From positions 124,001-188,000 of the forward strand of contig NZ_AP024412.1 of assembly GCF_016865445.1 (NCBI RefSeq): a stretch of DNA of 64,000 nucleotides, given 5' to 3'. The notes below the pieces were generated by a model. The model searched no databases. It was not told the origin of the DNA and worked only from the letters and a program-made list of their open reading frames with translations. Position 1 is the stretch's first letter. The number at the start of each line of letters is the position of its first letter. Of the stretch, positions 34,468-43,812 are shown in pieces. Both the position numbers and the translations under genes were made by a program. This DNA is from Mariniplasma anaerobium (GTDB lineage Bacteria > Bacillota_I > Bacilli_A > Acholeplasmatales > Acholeplasmataceae).

Positions 34468-35457
34468 TTGACAATGAAACAACGTATAGAACATAAAGCG
34501 GTAACTTTAGTTGAATTATTAGCTGTCGTTGTTATTTTAGGTATTATTGCTAGCATTGGAATTTTAGTTATTGGAAATCTTATTTCTAATACTAGAACAA
34601 AAGCATATAGAGAAACTGTAGCATCGTTAAATACAGCTACTGAAAATTATATATTATGGGAACAAATCACTACAGAAGATGTCTTTGACGGATTAGAAAC
34701 TAATAGTGATAGAATATCTATTCTTTTCTCAGAAGGATATATTTCAGAAGTGACGCAACCAAACACACCGTATTCTTTTGTATGGGATATTCCTACTCAA
34801 ACGTGGGTTTTATCCTCAGAGGAAATTATTGTTATAGGTTCACCCGAGATAAATTATAATTTTGAAGAAGATTCACTTACCGCCGTTATAGAGCAAGGTG
34901 GGGTCATTACAACTGGAACATTTAGGGATAATGGAACTAGTATTTCTACATCATATGGCCTATTGTTTATAGACAATAATAAATCAAATTATACAGTAAC
35001 GGTTAATGCAGAATTAGATGATAATACCTATGGTGGATATGGTATCTTTTTTGAAACATTGTTAGATGATAATAATAAAGACACAGGTTTTATACTACAA
35101 GTAGATCGTGGATATTCAAGCGGAGAAATAATTATCAGACCTAGAACGGACGGAAAAGAACAAAACCCTATTTATAGATATCCTATAGGATTTGATGCGA
35201 ATGGTGATTTTGTGGTGTCTGGAGGTACGAAGAATAACTCAAATCCTTGGTGGTCAGAAGCACATGATATCAAATTGGTAGTTGGAGATATTACTGATGC
35301 CACATATAATAAGCAAATATCAGTATATATTGACGACGTATTTGTTTTTTCTAAAAAATTCACATCTGCAATTACACCTAGTAACGTGAATGGAAATCAA
35401 ACTGGATTAAGAGTATGGGCATTAGAAACAATTTTCTATAGTTTCCAAGTAAATTAA
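34468..35457 (+). CDS. Type IV prepilin-like protein with a C-terminal beta domain
   Basis: 329 residues. VTLVELLAVVVILGIIASIGILVIG is the class III (type IV pilin/pseudopilin) helix, with Glu5 of the mature form present. The site before it is HKA|VTLVEL: Ala at -1 and Val at +1 instead of the usual Gly and Phe, which may weaken prepilin peptidase cleavage. The C-terminal 190 residues look like a LamG/concanavalin-type beta sandwich (TVTVNAELDDNTYGGYGIFF, SVYIDDVFVFSKKF). GGGAG is seven bases from the TTG at 34468 and thirteen from the ATG at 34474; either start changes only two residues. No pilus assembly genes are in the window. Confidence 0.85.
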   Translation: MTMKQRIEHKAVTLVELLAVVVILGIIASIGILVIGNLISNTRTKAYRETVASLNTATENYILWEQITTEDVFDGLETNSDRISILFSEGYISEVTQPNTPYSFVWDIPTQTWVLSSEEIIVIGSPEINYNFEEDSLTAVIEQGGVITTGTFRDNGTSISTSYGLLFIDNNKSNYTVTVNAELDDNTYGGYGIFFETLLDDNNKDTGFILQVDRGYSSGEIIIRPRTDGKEQNPIYRYPIGFDANGDFVVSGGTKNNSNPWWSEAHDIKLVVGDITDATYNKQISVYIDDVFVFSKKFTSAITPSNVNGNQTGLRVWALETIFYSFQVN

Positions 35458-35477
35458 AAATACTAATAAAATGATCA

Positions 35478-35509
35478 AAGGACGCCTTAAATTTAAGGTG
35501 TTCTTTTTA
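35478..35509 (+). terminator. Terminator after the pilin-like gene
   Basis: AAGGACGCCTTAAA / TTTAAGGTGTTCTT stem with two G-U pairs, then TTTT. Confidence 0.75.
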
Positions 35510-35549
35510 TGATGCAAATACGCATTACTATATTTTGTGCTTAGAATAA

Positions 35550-35558
35550 TGTTATAAT
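35550..35558 (+). promoter_or_regulatory. Extended -10 before the second aldo/keto reductase
   Basis: TGTTATAAT; the start site falls before the ATG at 35616, which has AAAAGGAGTGATTAT. Confidence 0.55.
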
Positions 35559-35615
35559 GGTTATAACGTTAATTAATTGATTAATTCATATACTAATAAA
35601 AAAAGGAGTGATTAT

Positions 35616-36608
35616 ATGTATACAGCAAATCCAAAAAGATATGAAAAAATGAAATATAATAGAGTAGGTAAAAGTGGTTTATTATTACCTCAATTATCAC
35701 TTGGTTTCTGGCAAAACTTTGGTGAAGAAAAACCATTCGAAGAAGTTAAAGAAATTGTTTTAGCTGCTTTTGATCATGGGATTACACATTTTGATTTAGC
35801 AAATAACTATGGTAGACCATGGGGAAGTGCTGAAAGCAATTTAGGCAAAATTTTAGCAAATGAATTAAAACCATATCGTGATGAATTAGTCATTTCGACA
35901 AAAGCAGGTTACTATATGTGGGCTGGTCCTTATGGAGATATGGGAAGTAGAAAGTATTTATTTTCTTCACTTAATCAATCTTTAAAAAGATTAAACTTAG
36001 AATACGTTGATATATTTTATCATCACCGTCCTGATTATGATACACCACTAGAAGAAACAATGAAAGCTCTAGCTGATATTGTACATATGGGTAAAGCGCT
36101 TTATGTAGGGATTAGCAACTATCCTGCAGTGAGAGCTTTAGAAGCTAAAAAGTTACTTAAAGAGTATGGTGTGGACTTATTGATTCATCAACCCAAATTC
36201 TCTATGTTAAATCGATGGATTCAAGATGAAGGATTAGTTGATGCGATGGTTAAAGAAGGCGTTGGGATTATTCCATTTAGCATTTTATCACAAGGGTTAT
36301 TAACCACAAAATATCTAAATGAGATTCCAAAAGATTCTCGCGCTGGAGATAAAGATAATCCATTCTTAAATGAAAGTCACATTACTAAAGAAGTGCTAGA
36401 GAAAGTGATAAAGTTAAATGAACTTGCCATTGAGAGAGGACAAACACTTGCGGAAATGGCAGTGAGTTGGACATGTCAATCAAGAGGGATTTCTAGTGTT
36501 TTATTAGGAGTTAGTAAGATGTCTCAATTATTAAGTAATTTAAAAGCATTAGATCACTTAGAATTTAGTAAAGAAGAATTAGCAAAAATAGAGAGTATTG
36601 TTAGATAA
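35616..36608 (+). CDS. Aldo/keto reductase, YghZ-like (L-glyceraldehyde 3-phosphate reductase type)
   Basis: 330 residues from the ATG at 35616, which has a strong ribosome site; the longer frame from 35577 lacks one. FDLANNYGRPWGSAESNLGKIL carries the catalytic Asp and Tyr in the GPWGSAE context typical of YghZ/Kv-beta-like AKRs. ISTKAGYYMW provides the Lys and DIFYHHRPD the His. AVSWTCQSRGISSVLLGVS matches the NADPH end. Family members reduce L-glyceraldehyde 3-phosphate or methylglyoxal. Monocistronic. Confidence 0.9.
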   Translation: MYTANPKRYEKMKYNRVGKSGLLLPQLSLGFWQNFGEEKPFEEVKEIVLAAFDHGITHFDLANNYGRPWGSAESNLGKILANELKPYRDELVISTKAGYYMWAGPYGDMGSRKYLFSSLNQSLKRLNLEYVDIFYHHRPDYDTPLEETMKALADIVHMGKALYVGISNYPAVRALEAKKLLKEYGVDLLIHQPKFSMLNRWIQDEGLVDAMVKEGVGIIPFSILSQGLLTTKYLNEIPKDSRAGDKDNPFLNESHITKEVLEKVIKLNELAIERGQTLAEMAVSWTCQSRGISSVLLGVSKMSQLLSNLKALDHLEFSKEELAKIESIVR

Positions 36609-36630
36609 TTAAATTCATATAAAAACAATA

Positions 36631-36665
36631 AAAAAAACTATAACATCAATTGTTATAGTTTTTTT
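36631..36665. terminator. Bidirectional terminator
   Basis: AAAAAAACTATAACA-tcaat-TGTTATAGTTTTTTT between the convergent AKR and GGDEF-family genes. Confidence 0.87.
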
Positions 36666-36682
36666 ATCTTTTATATTCAAAC

Positions 36683-37747
36683 CTATCTCACTTTTTTTCT
36701 TTTGTACATTTTACTATCAGCAACTCCTAAGAGAGTATCTAGAGTTTCTCCATCTTTTTTATAAGTCGAGTATCCTATACTTACGCCCTTGAAATTAAGT
36801 TCAGGATTGAAGTTTTGTACAATTTTAGATTTCAGTTCATCTATATTAACATTAACATCTTCTGTAATACAAACAAATTCATCTCCAGCAATTCTATAAA
36901 ATTTACTTTCTTTGCTTATGCTTTTTATAACAGCGGAAGAAAAGTATTGTAAATATTTATCACCCACTAAATGACCATAGGTATCATTAACACTCTTTAA
37001 ACCATCTAAGTCCATATAGATACAATGAAAAGGTATGTGTTGCTCAATAAGTTGATTTGTATTTGTAAATAAGGAAAATCGGTTTTCAAGTTTTGTCAAT
37101 GAATCTGTAAAAGCGAGTTTGTTTAAACTTATGACTGTTTTTGATTTATTAATAAAATCACGCAATAGTGTATACACAGAAATATTTGCAATTTCTAATA
37201 AAAGTAATGTAATTATAATAACAATATCACCACTAATAAAGTATCCAAATATAATTGACATTGAAAATAATATGGTTGCTAAAACCATTAGTAATTTTGT
37301 TGTATCGTTAGAAATACCTTCAATGATAACTTTATATGTTTTTTGTGCAAATATTTTAATGAGTGGAAATGCAATTGCTAAAAGTATTGTATGAAAGACT
37401 ATAGGTAAGATTATTAGTTTTGCGTCAATTATATTTGCTAAAGAAAGAGAAATATTTGAAATGATCATAGTTTGTGTCCAACTAAAAAACATGATCGTAG
37501 TCATTTTAAATACAGATTCTTTATAAAGTAATATTAATGGAATAATAAATGTAAATCCAGCAATTAAATGATAATAACGAGATGAATCATCTGGGTTTAA
37601 TACAAAATAAAAAAGAACCGAAAGGAAAGTGAAAAGAATAAGTGATATCACTGTAGTTTTTATTTTATATTTTCTTGTTGCAAGTAATCCCGTAATGATC
37701 AAGTTTACCAATAGAATTTCTAATTGAAGAACTAGATTTATATACAT
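36683..37747 (-). CDS. Membrane GGDEF-family protein with AGDEF signature
   Basis: 354 residues. About six membrane helices fill residues 1-190; the cytoplasmic C-terminal GGDEF domain has DSLTKLENRFSLF, DLDGLKSVNDTYGHLVGD and RIAGDEFVCI near residue 285. The first Gly of GGDEF is Ala here. AGDEF cyclases can be active, so this is a probable diguanylate cyclase rather than a dead copy. ATGGAGTAAACAGTAT precedes the start. Third GGDEF-family gene in the window. Confidence 0.88.
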   Translation of the reverse strand: MYINLVLQLEILLVNLIITGLLATRKYKIKTTVISLILFTFLSVLFYFVLNPDDSSRYYHLIAGFTFIIPLILLYKESVFKMTTIMFFSWTQTMIISNISLSLANIIDAKLIILPIVFHTILLAIAFPLIKIFAQKTYKVIIEGISNDTTKLLMVLATILFSMSIIFGYFISGDIVIIITLLLLEIANISVYTLLRDFINKSKTVISLNKLAFTDSLTKLENRFSLFTNTNQLIEQHIPFHCIYMDLDGLKSVNDTYGHLVGDKYLQYFSSAVIKSISKESKFYRIAGDEFVCITEDVNVNIDELKSKIVQNFNPELNFKGVSIGYSTYKKDGETLDTLLGVADSKMYKRKKVR

Positions 37748-37973
37748 ATACTGTTTACTCCATTCTAAGAGGCTTATGTTTCATTATAACACAAAAACAA
37801 AGAGCGACAGACTATATTTTTTGTCCACTCATATATATTTATTTTAATAAAGAAAGTGAGGCATATCGCAGTAATTAAGAAATATAATTCTCTATATTGT
37901 AATCACGAGTACAAGTTGAAGCAGCAAACACTTAAGATAAAATGAATCTCTAGATTATTCAGTACATTTTCAA

Positions 37974-39125
37974 TTAGATAGCTGAGACACCATCTTCAGG
38001 GACAACATTATAAAATGAAGGCTCGTATCCAATTTTATCTAAATAGATTGCTTTAGTTTGTTTGCAAACTTCATCAAACTTGTCAGTTTCTACAAGTGCG
38101 ACAACACATCCACCAAAGCCAGCTCCAGTCATGCGTGCACCTGTTGCTCCTGAATGAAGAAGCGTTTCAACTAAGGTATCTAATTCAACACCTGTTACTT
38201 CATAATCATTTTTTAAAGACATATGTGAAGAAGTCATTAGATCTGCAAACTCTTTGATATGACCAGCTTTTAAAGCTTTTGCAGAAAGAATAGTTCTCTT
38301 TTGTTCTGTTTGTACATGGCGCGTACGTCTATAAATGGTATCACTTAACATATCTTTAGATAATAATAATTGTTCATCAGATAGGCTACACAAATTTTTT
38401 ATACCAAATTTTGGTTGTAGTATAGCCATTGAATCTTGACATTCTTGAAATCGTTCGTTGTATTTCGAATCAGCAAGACCTCTTTGTTTATTCGTGTTAA
38501 CGATTAAAAGACTATAAGTATCTAAAAATAATGGGATTTGTTGATATTCAAGAGTCTCAGTGTTTAACATGATGGCGTGATCTTTTTGACCATTTGCGAT
38601 AATGAATTGATCCATAATACCTGAATTAACGCCTATAAATTTATTTTCTACATCTTTTCCTAATATTGCCATTTCAGGTCTATTGATATTTAAACTATTT
38701 AAATGATCAAATATATAAATGATTAATAATTCAAGTGATGAAGAAGAAGATAAGCCAGCATTAACAGGAAGCGTGCCTTCAATGTATAAATCAATGCCAT
38801 ATTCAATTTTATAACCTTTATCAAGGATTGCCTTTATGGAACCTTTGATATAATCAGCCCAAGAGTTTTTAGAATCTTTAACTAAATGATCAAGATCAAA
38901 TGTATAAATTTCTTTTGAAAAAGGGTTTGAAAAAACTTTTATCTTGGGATCATTTCGTTTAGCTGCAATCCCGTATGTTCCATAGCTTAATGCACATGGA
39001 AATACAAAACCACCATTATAATCGATATGCTCTCCAATAAGATTAACTCGTCCTGGTGAATAATAAACTTGTCCATCATTTCTATTAAATAGTTTTGCAA
39101 ATTGTTTATTCATTTTTTCTTTCAT
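37974..39125 (-). CDS. galK: Galactokinase
   Basis: 383 residues, normal length. Phosphorylates galactose at C1 with ATP (Leloir pathway, cytosol). Signature 1 GRVNLIGEHIDYNGGFVFP (about residues 26-44), GHMP motif 2 PVNAGLSSSSSLE, motif 3 GARMTGAGFGGCVVAL near the end. Overlaps the galT stop by four bases (ATGA), so the two are translationally coupled. Last gene of galR-galT-galK; no galE is in the window. Confidence 0.96.
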   Translation of the reverse strand: MKEKMNKQFAKLFNRNDGQVYYSPGRVNLIGEHIDYNGGFVFPCALSYGTYGIAAKRNDPKIKVFSNPFSKEIYTFDLDHLVKDSKNSWADYIKGSIKAILDKGYKIEYGIDLYIEGTLPVNAGLSSSSSLELLIIYIFDHLNSLNINRPEMAILGKDVENKFIGVNSGIMDQFIIANGQKDHAIMLNTETLEYQQIPLFLDTYSLLIVNTNKQRGLADSKYNERFQECQDSMAILQPKFGIKNLCSLSDEQLLLSKDMLSDTIYRRTRHVQTEQKRTILSAKALKAGHIKEFADLMTSSHMSLKNDYEVTGVELDTLVETLLHSGATGARMTGAGFGGCVVALVETDKFDEVCKQTKAIYLDKIGYEPSFYNVVPEDGVSAI

Positions 39126-40597
39126 ATTAATTCATCCTTTATAAATGATTTAAAGGCAGAAATACCTTCTTTATTTTGTTTAAAGCATCCGCTGTCTTCT
39201 AATATAGATACAAATACTTCTCCAATTGCTTGTTCAAGAATTTCATCTACATTATCTTTATCTATTTGATGTTCATTTAAAATCTTTTGAGCAAAATCTT
39301 TATGTTTTAATGCTTCATCAGGTAATTGCTTTTGTGTTAAAAGATATGATTTAACAAATGCCATTTCTGTTTTTAATCTGGCTGGAAGAATTGCTAGACC
39401 CATCGCTTCAATAAGACCTATATTCTCTTTTTTGATATGCCATTTGTCGGCATGTGGATGAAAGATTCCTAAAGGATGTTCATCACTAGTTTGATTGTCT
39501 CTTAAAATTAAAGTTAGTGTATAAAATCCATCTTCAATACGTGCTATAGGTGTAATTGTATGATGGGGTGTATCATCACTATATGATTTAATATCTAAAT
39601 CAGCGTTATCATAGTTTTTCCATTTGTCTAAAATTGAAACAGCTTTTTTAATTAGAGCCTCTTTTGATTTACTCTTAATCACTAGAGTAGATAATGGCCA
39701 TTTTTTAAGATTATATGTAATGCCATCTTTTTTCCAAGAGTCTAAAGTTTTCGCTTTTTCAATAGGAAAGACATAATTTCCACCTTGATAGTGATCATGA
39801 GATAATATAGATCCTCCAACGATTGGTAGATCAGCATTAGACCCAAATAAGTAATGATTAAATTGTTCGCACAATTCAAGTAGGTTTTCAAATGTCTTTT
39901 GATTTATTTTCATAGGTCTATGTTCTTTAGATAAGACTATAGCGTGTTCGTTGTAATATGTATAAGGTGAATATTGTAAATACCAAGGCTCATTATTTAC
40001 ATTTAATTCGATTAAACGATGTTGATCTCTAGAATCGCGAGAAGGGTTACCAGCAAAACCTTCACTTTCTGCACAAAGGACACATTTTGGATAAGCTAGA
40101 CTTTTAACTTTTGATGCAGCTAAAATACTTTTAGGGTCTTTTTCTGGTTTGGATAGATTGATAGTTATTTCAACATCTCCATAGATAGATGAAGTTTTGA
40201 AAAATTCATTTTTTTCTATACGCTCACTTCTAATGTAGTTTAAAGCTTTCATATAGTTATAATACCAGTCAGTAGCAAGCTTGCTATCTTTTTTATAAAG
40301 GTTAAAAAAGAGATCTTCAATCTCAGAAGGTAGTTTAGCAAAAACATTCATGATTTTTGCGTCAAATAAGTCTCTAGCTACCTTAGAGCCATCAAGTATA
40401 TGTTGCTCTTCTAATATATCAAGTATTGGATCAAGGGCATCAGAAGGGTAGCCAATTGATTCGTAGGATATATCTTGGTCAGTAGGTTCAATACGCAAAA
40501 GGTTAAACAATTGATTTCGCACATAGACATAGTCACGTTCTTTAATGACATTTTGTCTTATTTCATAACGGATTAAACTTTCTATTAGTTTTAACAT
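39122..40597 (-). CDS. galT: UDP-glucose-hexose-1-phosphate uridylyltransferase, Firmicutes type 2
   Basis: 491 residues. Transfers UMP between glucose- and galactose-1-phosphate. The long form with an N-terminal helical region (LIRYEIRQNVIKERDYVYVRNQL) and no classic HPH motif in zinc-type context is the GalT class II of low-GC Gram-positives; SHDHYQGGNYVFPIEKA carries the catalytic histidine region. The ATG overlaps the end of the LacI-type gene and has AAGGAGGCAAATCC upstream. Confidence 0.95.
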   Translation of the reverse strand: MLKLIESLIRYEIRQNVIKERDYVYVRNQLFNLLRIEPTDQDISYESIGYPSDALDPILDILEEQHILDGSKVARDLFDAKIMNVFAKLPSEIEDLFFNLYKKDSKLATDWYYNYMKALNYIRSERIEKNEFFKTSSIYGDVEITINLSKPEKDPKSILAASKVKSLAYPKCVLCAESEGFAGNPSRDSRDQHRLIELNVNNEPWYLQYSPYTYYNEHAIVLSKEHRPMKINQKTFENLLELCEQFNHYLFGSNADLPIVGGSILSHDHYQGGNYVFPIEKAKTLDSWKKDGITYNLKKWPLSTLVIKSKSKEALIKKAVSILDKWKNYDNADLDIKSYSDDTPHHTITPIARIEDGFYTLTLILRDNQTSDEHPLGIFHPHADKWHIKKENIGLIEAMGLAILPARLKTEMAFVKSYLLTQKQLPDEALKHKDFAQKILNEHQIDKDNVDEILEQAIGEVFVSILEDSGCFKQNKEGISAFKSFIKDELI

Positions 40598-41574
40598 GGA
40601 TTTGCCTCCTTGGTCGTTTTTCTTAATATTAATTTAGTTGGAATAATTACTTTTTGAGCAATTTCTCTACCATTGATTTTTTCTATGAGTAGATTGATTG
40701 CGACTTCACCCATATGTTCTTTATATATTTTTATTGTTGATAATGGTGGAATTGTATAAGCACTTTGCTCTATATCGTTAACACTAATGATGGATACGTC
40801 ATCTGGGACTTTAATATTTGCTTCATATAAAGCTCTAAGCGCTCCAATGGCCATATTGTCACTAGCAATGATATATGCTTCGACTAATTTATCTTTTGCA
40901 ATTATATTTTTCATCAGTTCGTAACCAGATGCAATATTAAATTCACCAATGTGTATGTGCTCATGTTCCTTAACATAAGATCTAAAGAATTTTTCTCTTC
41001 TATCTCCGATAGGTTGTTTTAAGGTATGTGTGAATTCTCTACCTCCAATATAACCTATTTTATTGATGTGTTGACTTCTTAAAAAATCAATAGCTTCTTT
41101 AAAAGCTTGTTCAAAATCAATAGTTACGCTGTCAAAGGTGTTAACATCAGGTGATGAATCAACAAAGACGATATGTTTATATATTTTTTTAAACTTTGAA
41201 ACTTCCTCATGATCAAATTTACCTATAGCGATGGCTCCATCTGCAGGTATTAAAGATTGAGAAAGACTATCGTGAAAAATTTTGATTAATTCAATGCCCT
41301 GTTCATGTGCGGCTTTTTCGACACCTAAACGAATGGATAGATAATAATTGTCTTCCAATTCTTTAGCACGTGTATACCAATGTATAAGTGCAACAGTTAA
41401 TTTTGTTTTTGTTTGTTTATTTTTTTTAGTTTGATAATCCAATTCATCAGCAACTCTTAAAACCTTAGATCTTGTCTGATCTGCAACAGATAGTGTCTTA
41501 TCATTGCTTAGAATACGGGAAGCAGTTGATATTGAAACATTAGATTTTAGTGCAATATCTTTTAATGTGGACAT
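40591..41574 (-). CDS. galR: LacI/GalR-family transcriptional repressor
   Basis: 327 residues from the ATG at 41574 (AGGTGATATAT upstream). N-terminal helix-turn-helix and hinge: STLKDIALKSNVSISTASRILSND, then VADELDY. The periplasmic-binding-like sensor follows (VALIHWY..., AIGKF, VPDDVSIISVNDIEQSAYTIPPLSTIKI). First gene of the galactose operon, so very probably a galactose-responsive repressor that binds the palindrome at 41622-41637 (inference from position). Confidence 0.92.
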   Translation of the reverse strand: MSTLKDIALKSNVSISTASRILSNDKTLSVADQTRSKVLRVADELDYQTKKNKQTKTKLTVALIHWYTRAKELEDNYYLSIRLGVEKAAHEQGIELIKIFHDSLSQSLIPADGAIAIGKFDHEEVSKFKKIYKHIVFVDSSPDVNTFDSVTIDFEQAFKEAIDFLRSQHINKIGYIGGREFTHTLKQPIGDRREKFFRSYVKEHEHIHIGEFNIASGYELMKNIIAKDKLVEAYIIASDNMAIGALRALYEANIKVPDDVSIISVNDIEQSAYTIPPLSTIKIYKEHMGEVAINLLIEKINGREIAQKVIIPTKLILRKTTKEANPC

Positions 41575-41594
41575 ATATATCACCTCATAAATAC

Positions 41595-41600
41595 ATTATA
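41595..41600 (-). promoter_or_regulatory. -10 box of the gal operon
   Basis: TATAAT on the minus strand, with the palindromic operator just upstream over the -35 area. Confidence 0.55.
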
Positions 41601-41621
41601 TCAATTTAGATTTAATTTGTA

Positions 41622-41637
41622 TAGTAAATATTTACTA
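41622..41637. promoter_or_regulatory. Probable GalR operator
   Basis: Perfect 16-base palindrome TAGTAAATATTTACTA, the kind of AT-rich symmetric box bound by LacI-family repressors, located in front of galR. Confidence 0.7.
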
Positions 41638-41676
41638 AAACTTTATTTACTTTTTAGTTATAATATAGATATACAT

Positions 41677-41706
41677 TTGGTCTAACTGTGTAAATCGTGT
41701 TATAAT
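41677..41706 (+). promoter_or_regulatory. Promoter of the MATE gene
   Basis: TTGGTC (41677-41682), 18-bp spacer ending TGT, TATAAT (41701-41706). Confidence 0.6.
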
Positions 41707-41736
41707 GAATTGGATTTTAATTAGCGGAGAAGTATA

Positions 41737-43122
41737 ATGACAACAAAACAAAAAAACAAACATTTTTATAGTGCATTAGTAAAGATTGCAGTTCCAATCT
41801 TTTTTACGCAACTCTTAGGATCATTATTAGGAATTATAGATACGTTTATGGTTACTGAATTAGGTGATGATGCTTTAACAGCTGTTGGTATTGGGAGTCA
41901 ATTTTTATTTTTATTAACTATTATACAATTTGGACTCTTTTCAGGATTTGGCATATTTATAGCTCAGTATTATGGATCAAAGGCATATGATAATATATCA
42001 AAAGTATTTATCATGATGCTTTCATCTGGATTATTGATTGCGATTATATTTTTAGGCCTTACGCAATTGTTTCCTGCTCAAATTATTAGATTATTTAACT
42101 TAAATGAATCCCCGAATCAAAATGTTATAACCTTAGGGGCACAGTATTTAAGTTTTATTGGATTTAGTTTTATTACATCTACGATTGCGTTTGCGATTAG
42201 TATGCTTGCAAGAAATGTTCAAAAAGTATTAATGCCGTCTATTTTTCAAGCTATTGGTGTATTGATTAATACAGGATTGAATTATGTTCTAATTGGTGGT
42301 CGATTTGGATTTCCTGAATTAGGTGTTAGAGGAGCTGCAATTGCAACTTTAATATCTTCATCAGTTGTAGCAATGCTTATGATTTCTTATTTATTCTTAA
42401 GTAAAGAAAGTGCATTGAAAATTCATTTTTCTTCAATTAAGCGTATTACATTTGGTTTTGCTCGTAAATTATTTAAAACAGCCCTACCAGTTTTACTCAA
42501 CGAAAGTTTTTGGGGACTTGGCATGACAGTATATCTAGTAGCTTATGGTCTTATAGGAGATAAAGCAGTAGGCAGTATATATTTATCGAATCAAATTAAT
42601 TCACTGTTTTGGGTCGCTACAATTTCAGTAGCTAATGCATCTGCAGTGATGCTTGGTAACAAGCTTGGAGAAAACGAGTTAGAAGTAGCAAGAGAATGGG
42701 AAAAAAGATTTAGGAAATTAGGGATCGTTTTTGGATTTGGTTTAGGTATTATATTATTCACATTATCTCCGCTTATCGTTCCACTCTTTGGAGAACTAAG
42801 TGTTGAAGTTAAAGATATGGTTATTATAATCTTAAGAATTTATGCTATATACGCACCTATTAAGTTTTTAAATGCAATCATTATTGTAGGTAGTTTAAGA
42901 TCAGGTGGCGATACAAAATATGCATTATTCTCAGAAGTCTTTGCTTTATGGGGTGTTGGTGTACCTTTGGCTTTCATTCTATCGTATTTTTCTAGCTTAC
43001 CATTATACATAATTATTGTATTTGTTAACTTTGAAGAAATTATTAAATTGTTCTTAGTCTATAGAAGAAGTGCATCCGGAAAATGGATTAATAATTTAAC
43101 GATTGAACCAGCATTAAAATAA
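41737..43122 (+). CDS. MATE family multidrug/metabolite efflux protein
   Basis: 461 residues with about twelve membrane helices in two pseudo-repeats. The first opens with ALVKIAVPIFFTQLLGSLLGIIDTFMVTELGDDALTAVGIG, the classical MATE N-terminal pattern, and the second includes PVLLNESFWGLGMTVYLVAYG. Cation-coupled export is the family role; the substrate is unknown. CGGAGAAGTATA precedes the ATG. Divergent from galR, ends at a bidirectional terminator. Confidence 0.92.
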   Translation: MTTKQKNKHFYSALVKIAVPIFFTQLLGSLLGIIDTFMVTELGDDALTAVGIGSQFLFLLTIIQFGLFSGFGIFIAQYYGSKAYDNISKVFIMMLSSGLLIAIIFLGLTQLFPAQIIRLFNLNESPNQNVITLGAQYLSFIGFSFITSTIAFAISMLARNVQKVLMPSIFQAIGVLINTGLNYVLIGGRFGFPELGVRGAAIATLISSSVVAMLMISYLFLSKESALKIHFSSIKRITFGFARKLFKTALPVLLNESFWGLGMTVYLVAYGLIGDKAVGSIYLSNQINSLFWVATISVANASAVMLGNKLGENELEVAREWEKRFRKLGIVFGFGLGIILFTLSPLIVPLFGELSVEVKDMVIIILRIYAIYAPIKFLNAIIIVGSLRSGGDTKYALFSEVFALWGVGVPLAFILSYFSSLPLYIIIVFVNFEEIIKLFLVYRRSASGKWINNLTIEPALK

Positions 43123-43134
43123 AAAATAATATAT

Positions 43135-43171
43135 AAAAAAAGGTCATATCAAATCGATATGACCTTTTTTG
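43135..43171. terminator. Bidirectional terminator
   Basis: AAAAGGTCATATC-aaatc-GATATGACCTTTT with A- and T-runs, serving the MATE gene (+) and the hut operon (-). Confidence 0.88.
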
Positions 43172-43176
43172 TTTTA

Positions 43177-43812
43177 TTAAATTAAAAGTTCTTTATATAT
43201 GTCTTTCAACATACTATCTTTTATAAGATATGTTTTATTGATAATGTGTTTGTATTCTTTCATATAAAAAGATTTGATTTCTTCATCAGAGATACCAGGT
43301 AGATTAACTAATACATTTAGTAATGCACCTTCAATACCAGAAGCTAGCGCAAGTGTTGCTACACCTAAATCGGATATCGTTTGTTTATTTCCATAGGTTA
43401 GAATAAACGGAAGAAGTTCTAATGCTTTTAAAGAAATTATAGAAACTCTATAAGGAACTTCAATAGCTTTTAAAGTTGCTTCTTCGATAGCTTTGTTTCT
43501 TTTTTCAGGAGTTTCTTTTGATATCTTGTAGGCAGACATGATATCATTAAAAGCTTCTGTATCTTTGTCTATTAATAGAACAAGTTCATCTTTAATAATA
43601 TTTAGATGAGATAAATGATTTTCAAAATCTGCTTTTATTTCTTTGTCTAGTTTTTCATATTTCTTTTTAGGTATAGTTAGATGACCAACCATTCTTGCTA
43701 AAGAAACACCGAGACTAGAAATCAAAGCTGAGACACTACCTCCACCTGGAGCAGGTGAATTTGAATCTACTTGATTGATAAAATCAATAGTTTTTAAATC
43801 AATAAGTTTCAT
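43177..43812 (-). CDS. fchA: Formimidoyltetrahydrofolate cyclodeaminase
   Basis: 211 residues. NSPAPGGGSVSALISSLGVSLARMV is the family's folate-binding N-terminus (PGGGS), and the all-helical length matches the cyclodeaminase half of FTCD. It releases ammonia from 5-formimino-THF to give 5,10-methenyl-THF. Last gene of the hut operon; it overlaps hutI by four bases. Its place next to a separate formiminotransferase gene shows the two halves of vertebrate FTCD encoded apart. Confidence 0.93.
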   Translation of the reverse strand: MKLIDLKTIDFINQVDSNSPAPGGGSVSALISSLGVSLARMVGHLTIPKKKYEKLDKEIKADFENHLSHLNIIKDELVLLIDKDTEAFNDIMSAYKISKETPEKRNKAIEEATLKAIEVPYRVSIISLKALELLPFILTYGNKQTISDLGVATLALASGIEGALLNVLVNLPGISDEEIKSFYMKEYKHIINKTYLIKDSMLKDIYKELLI

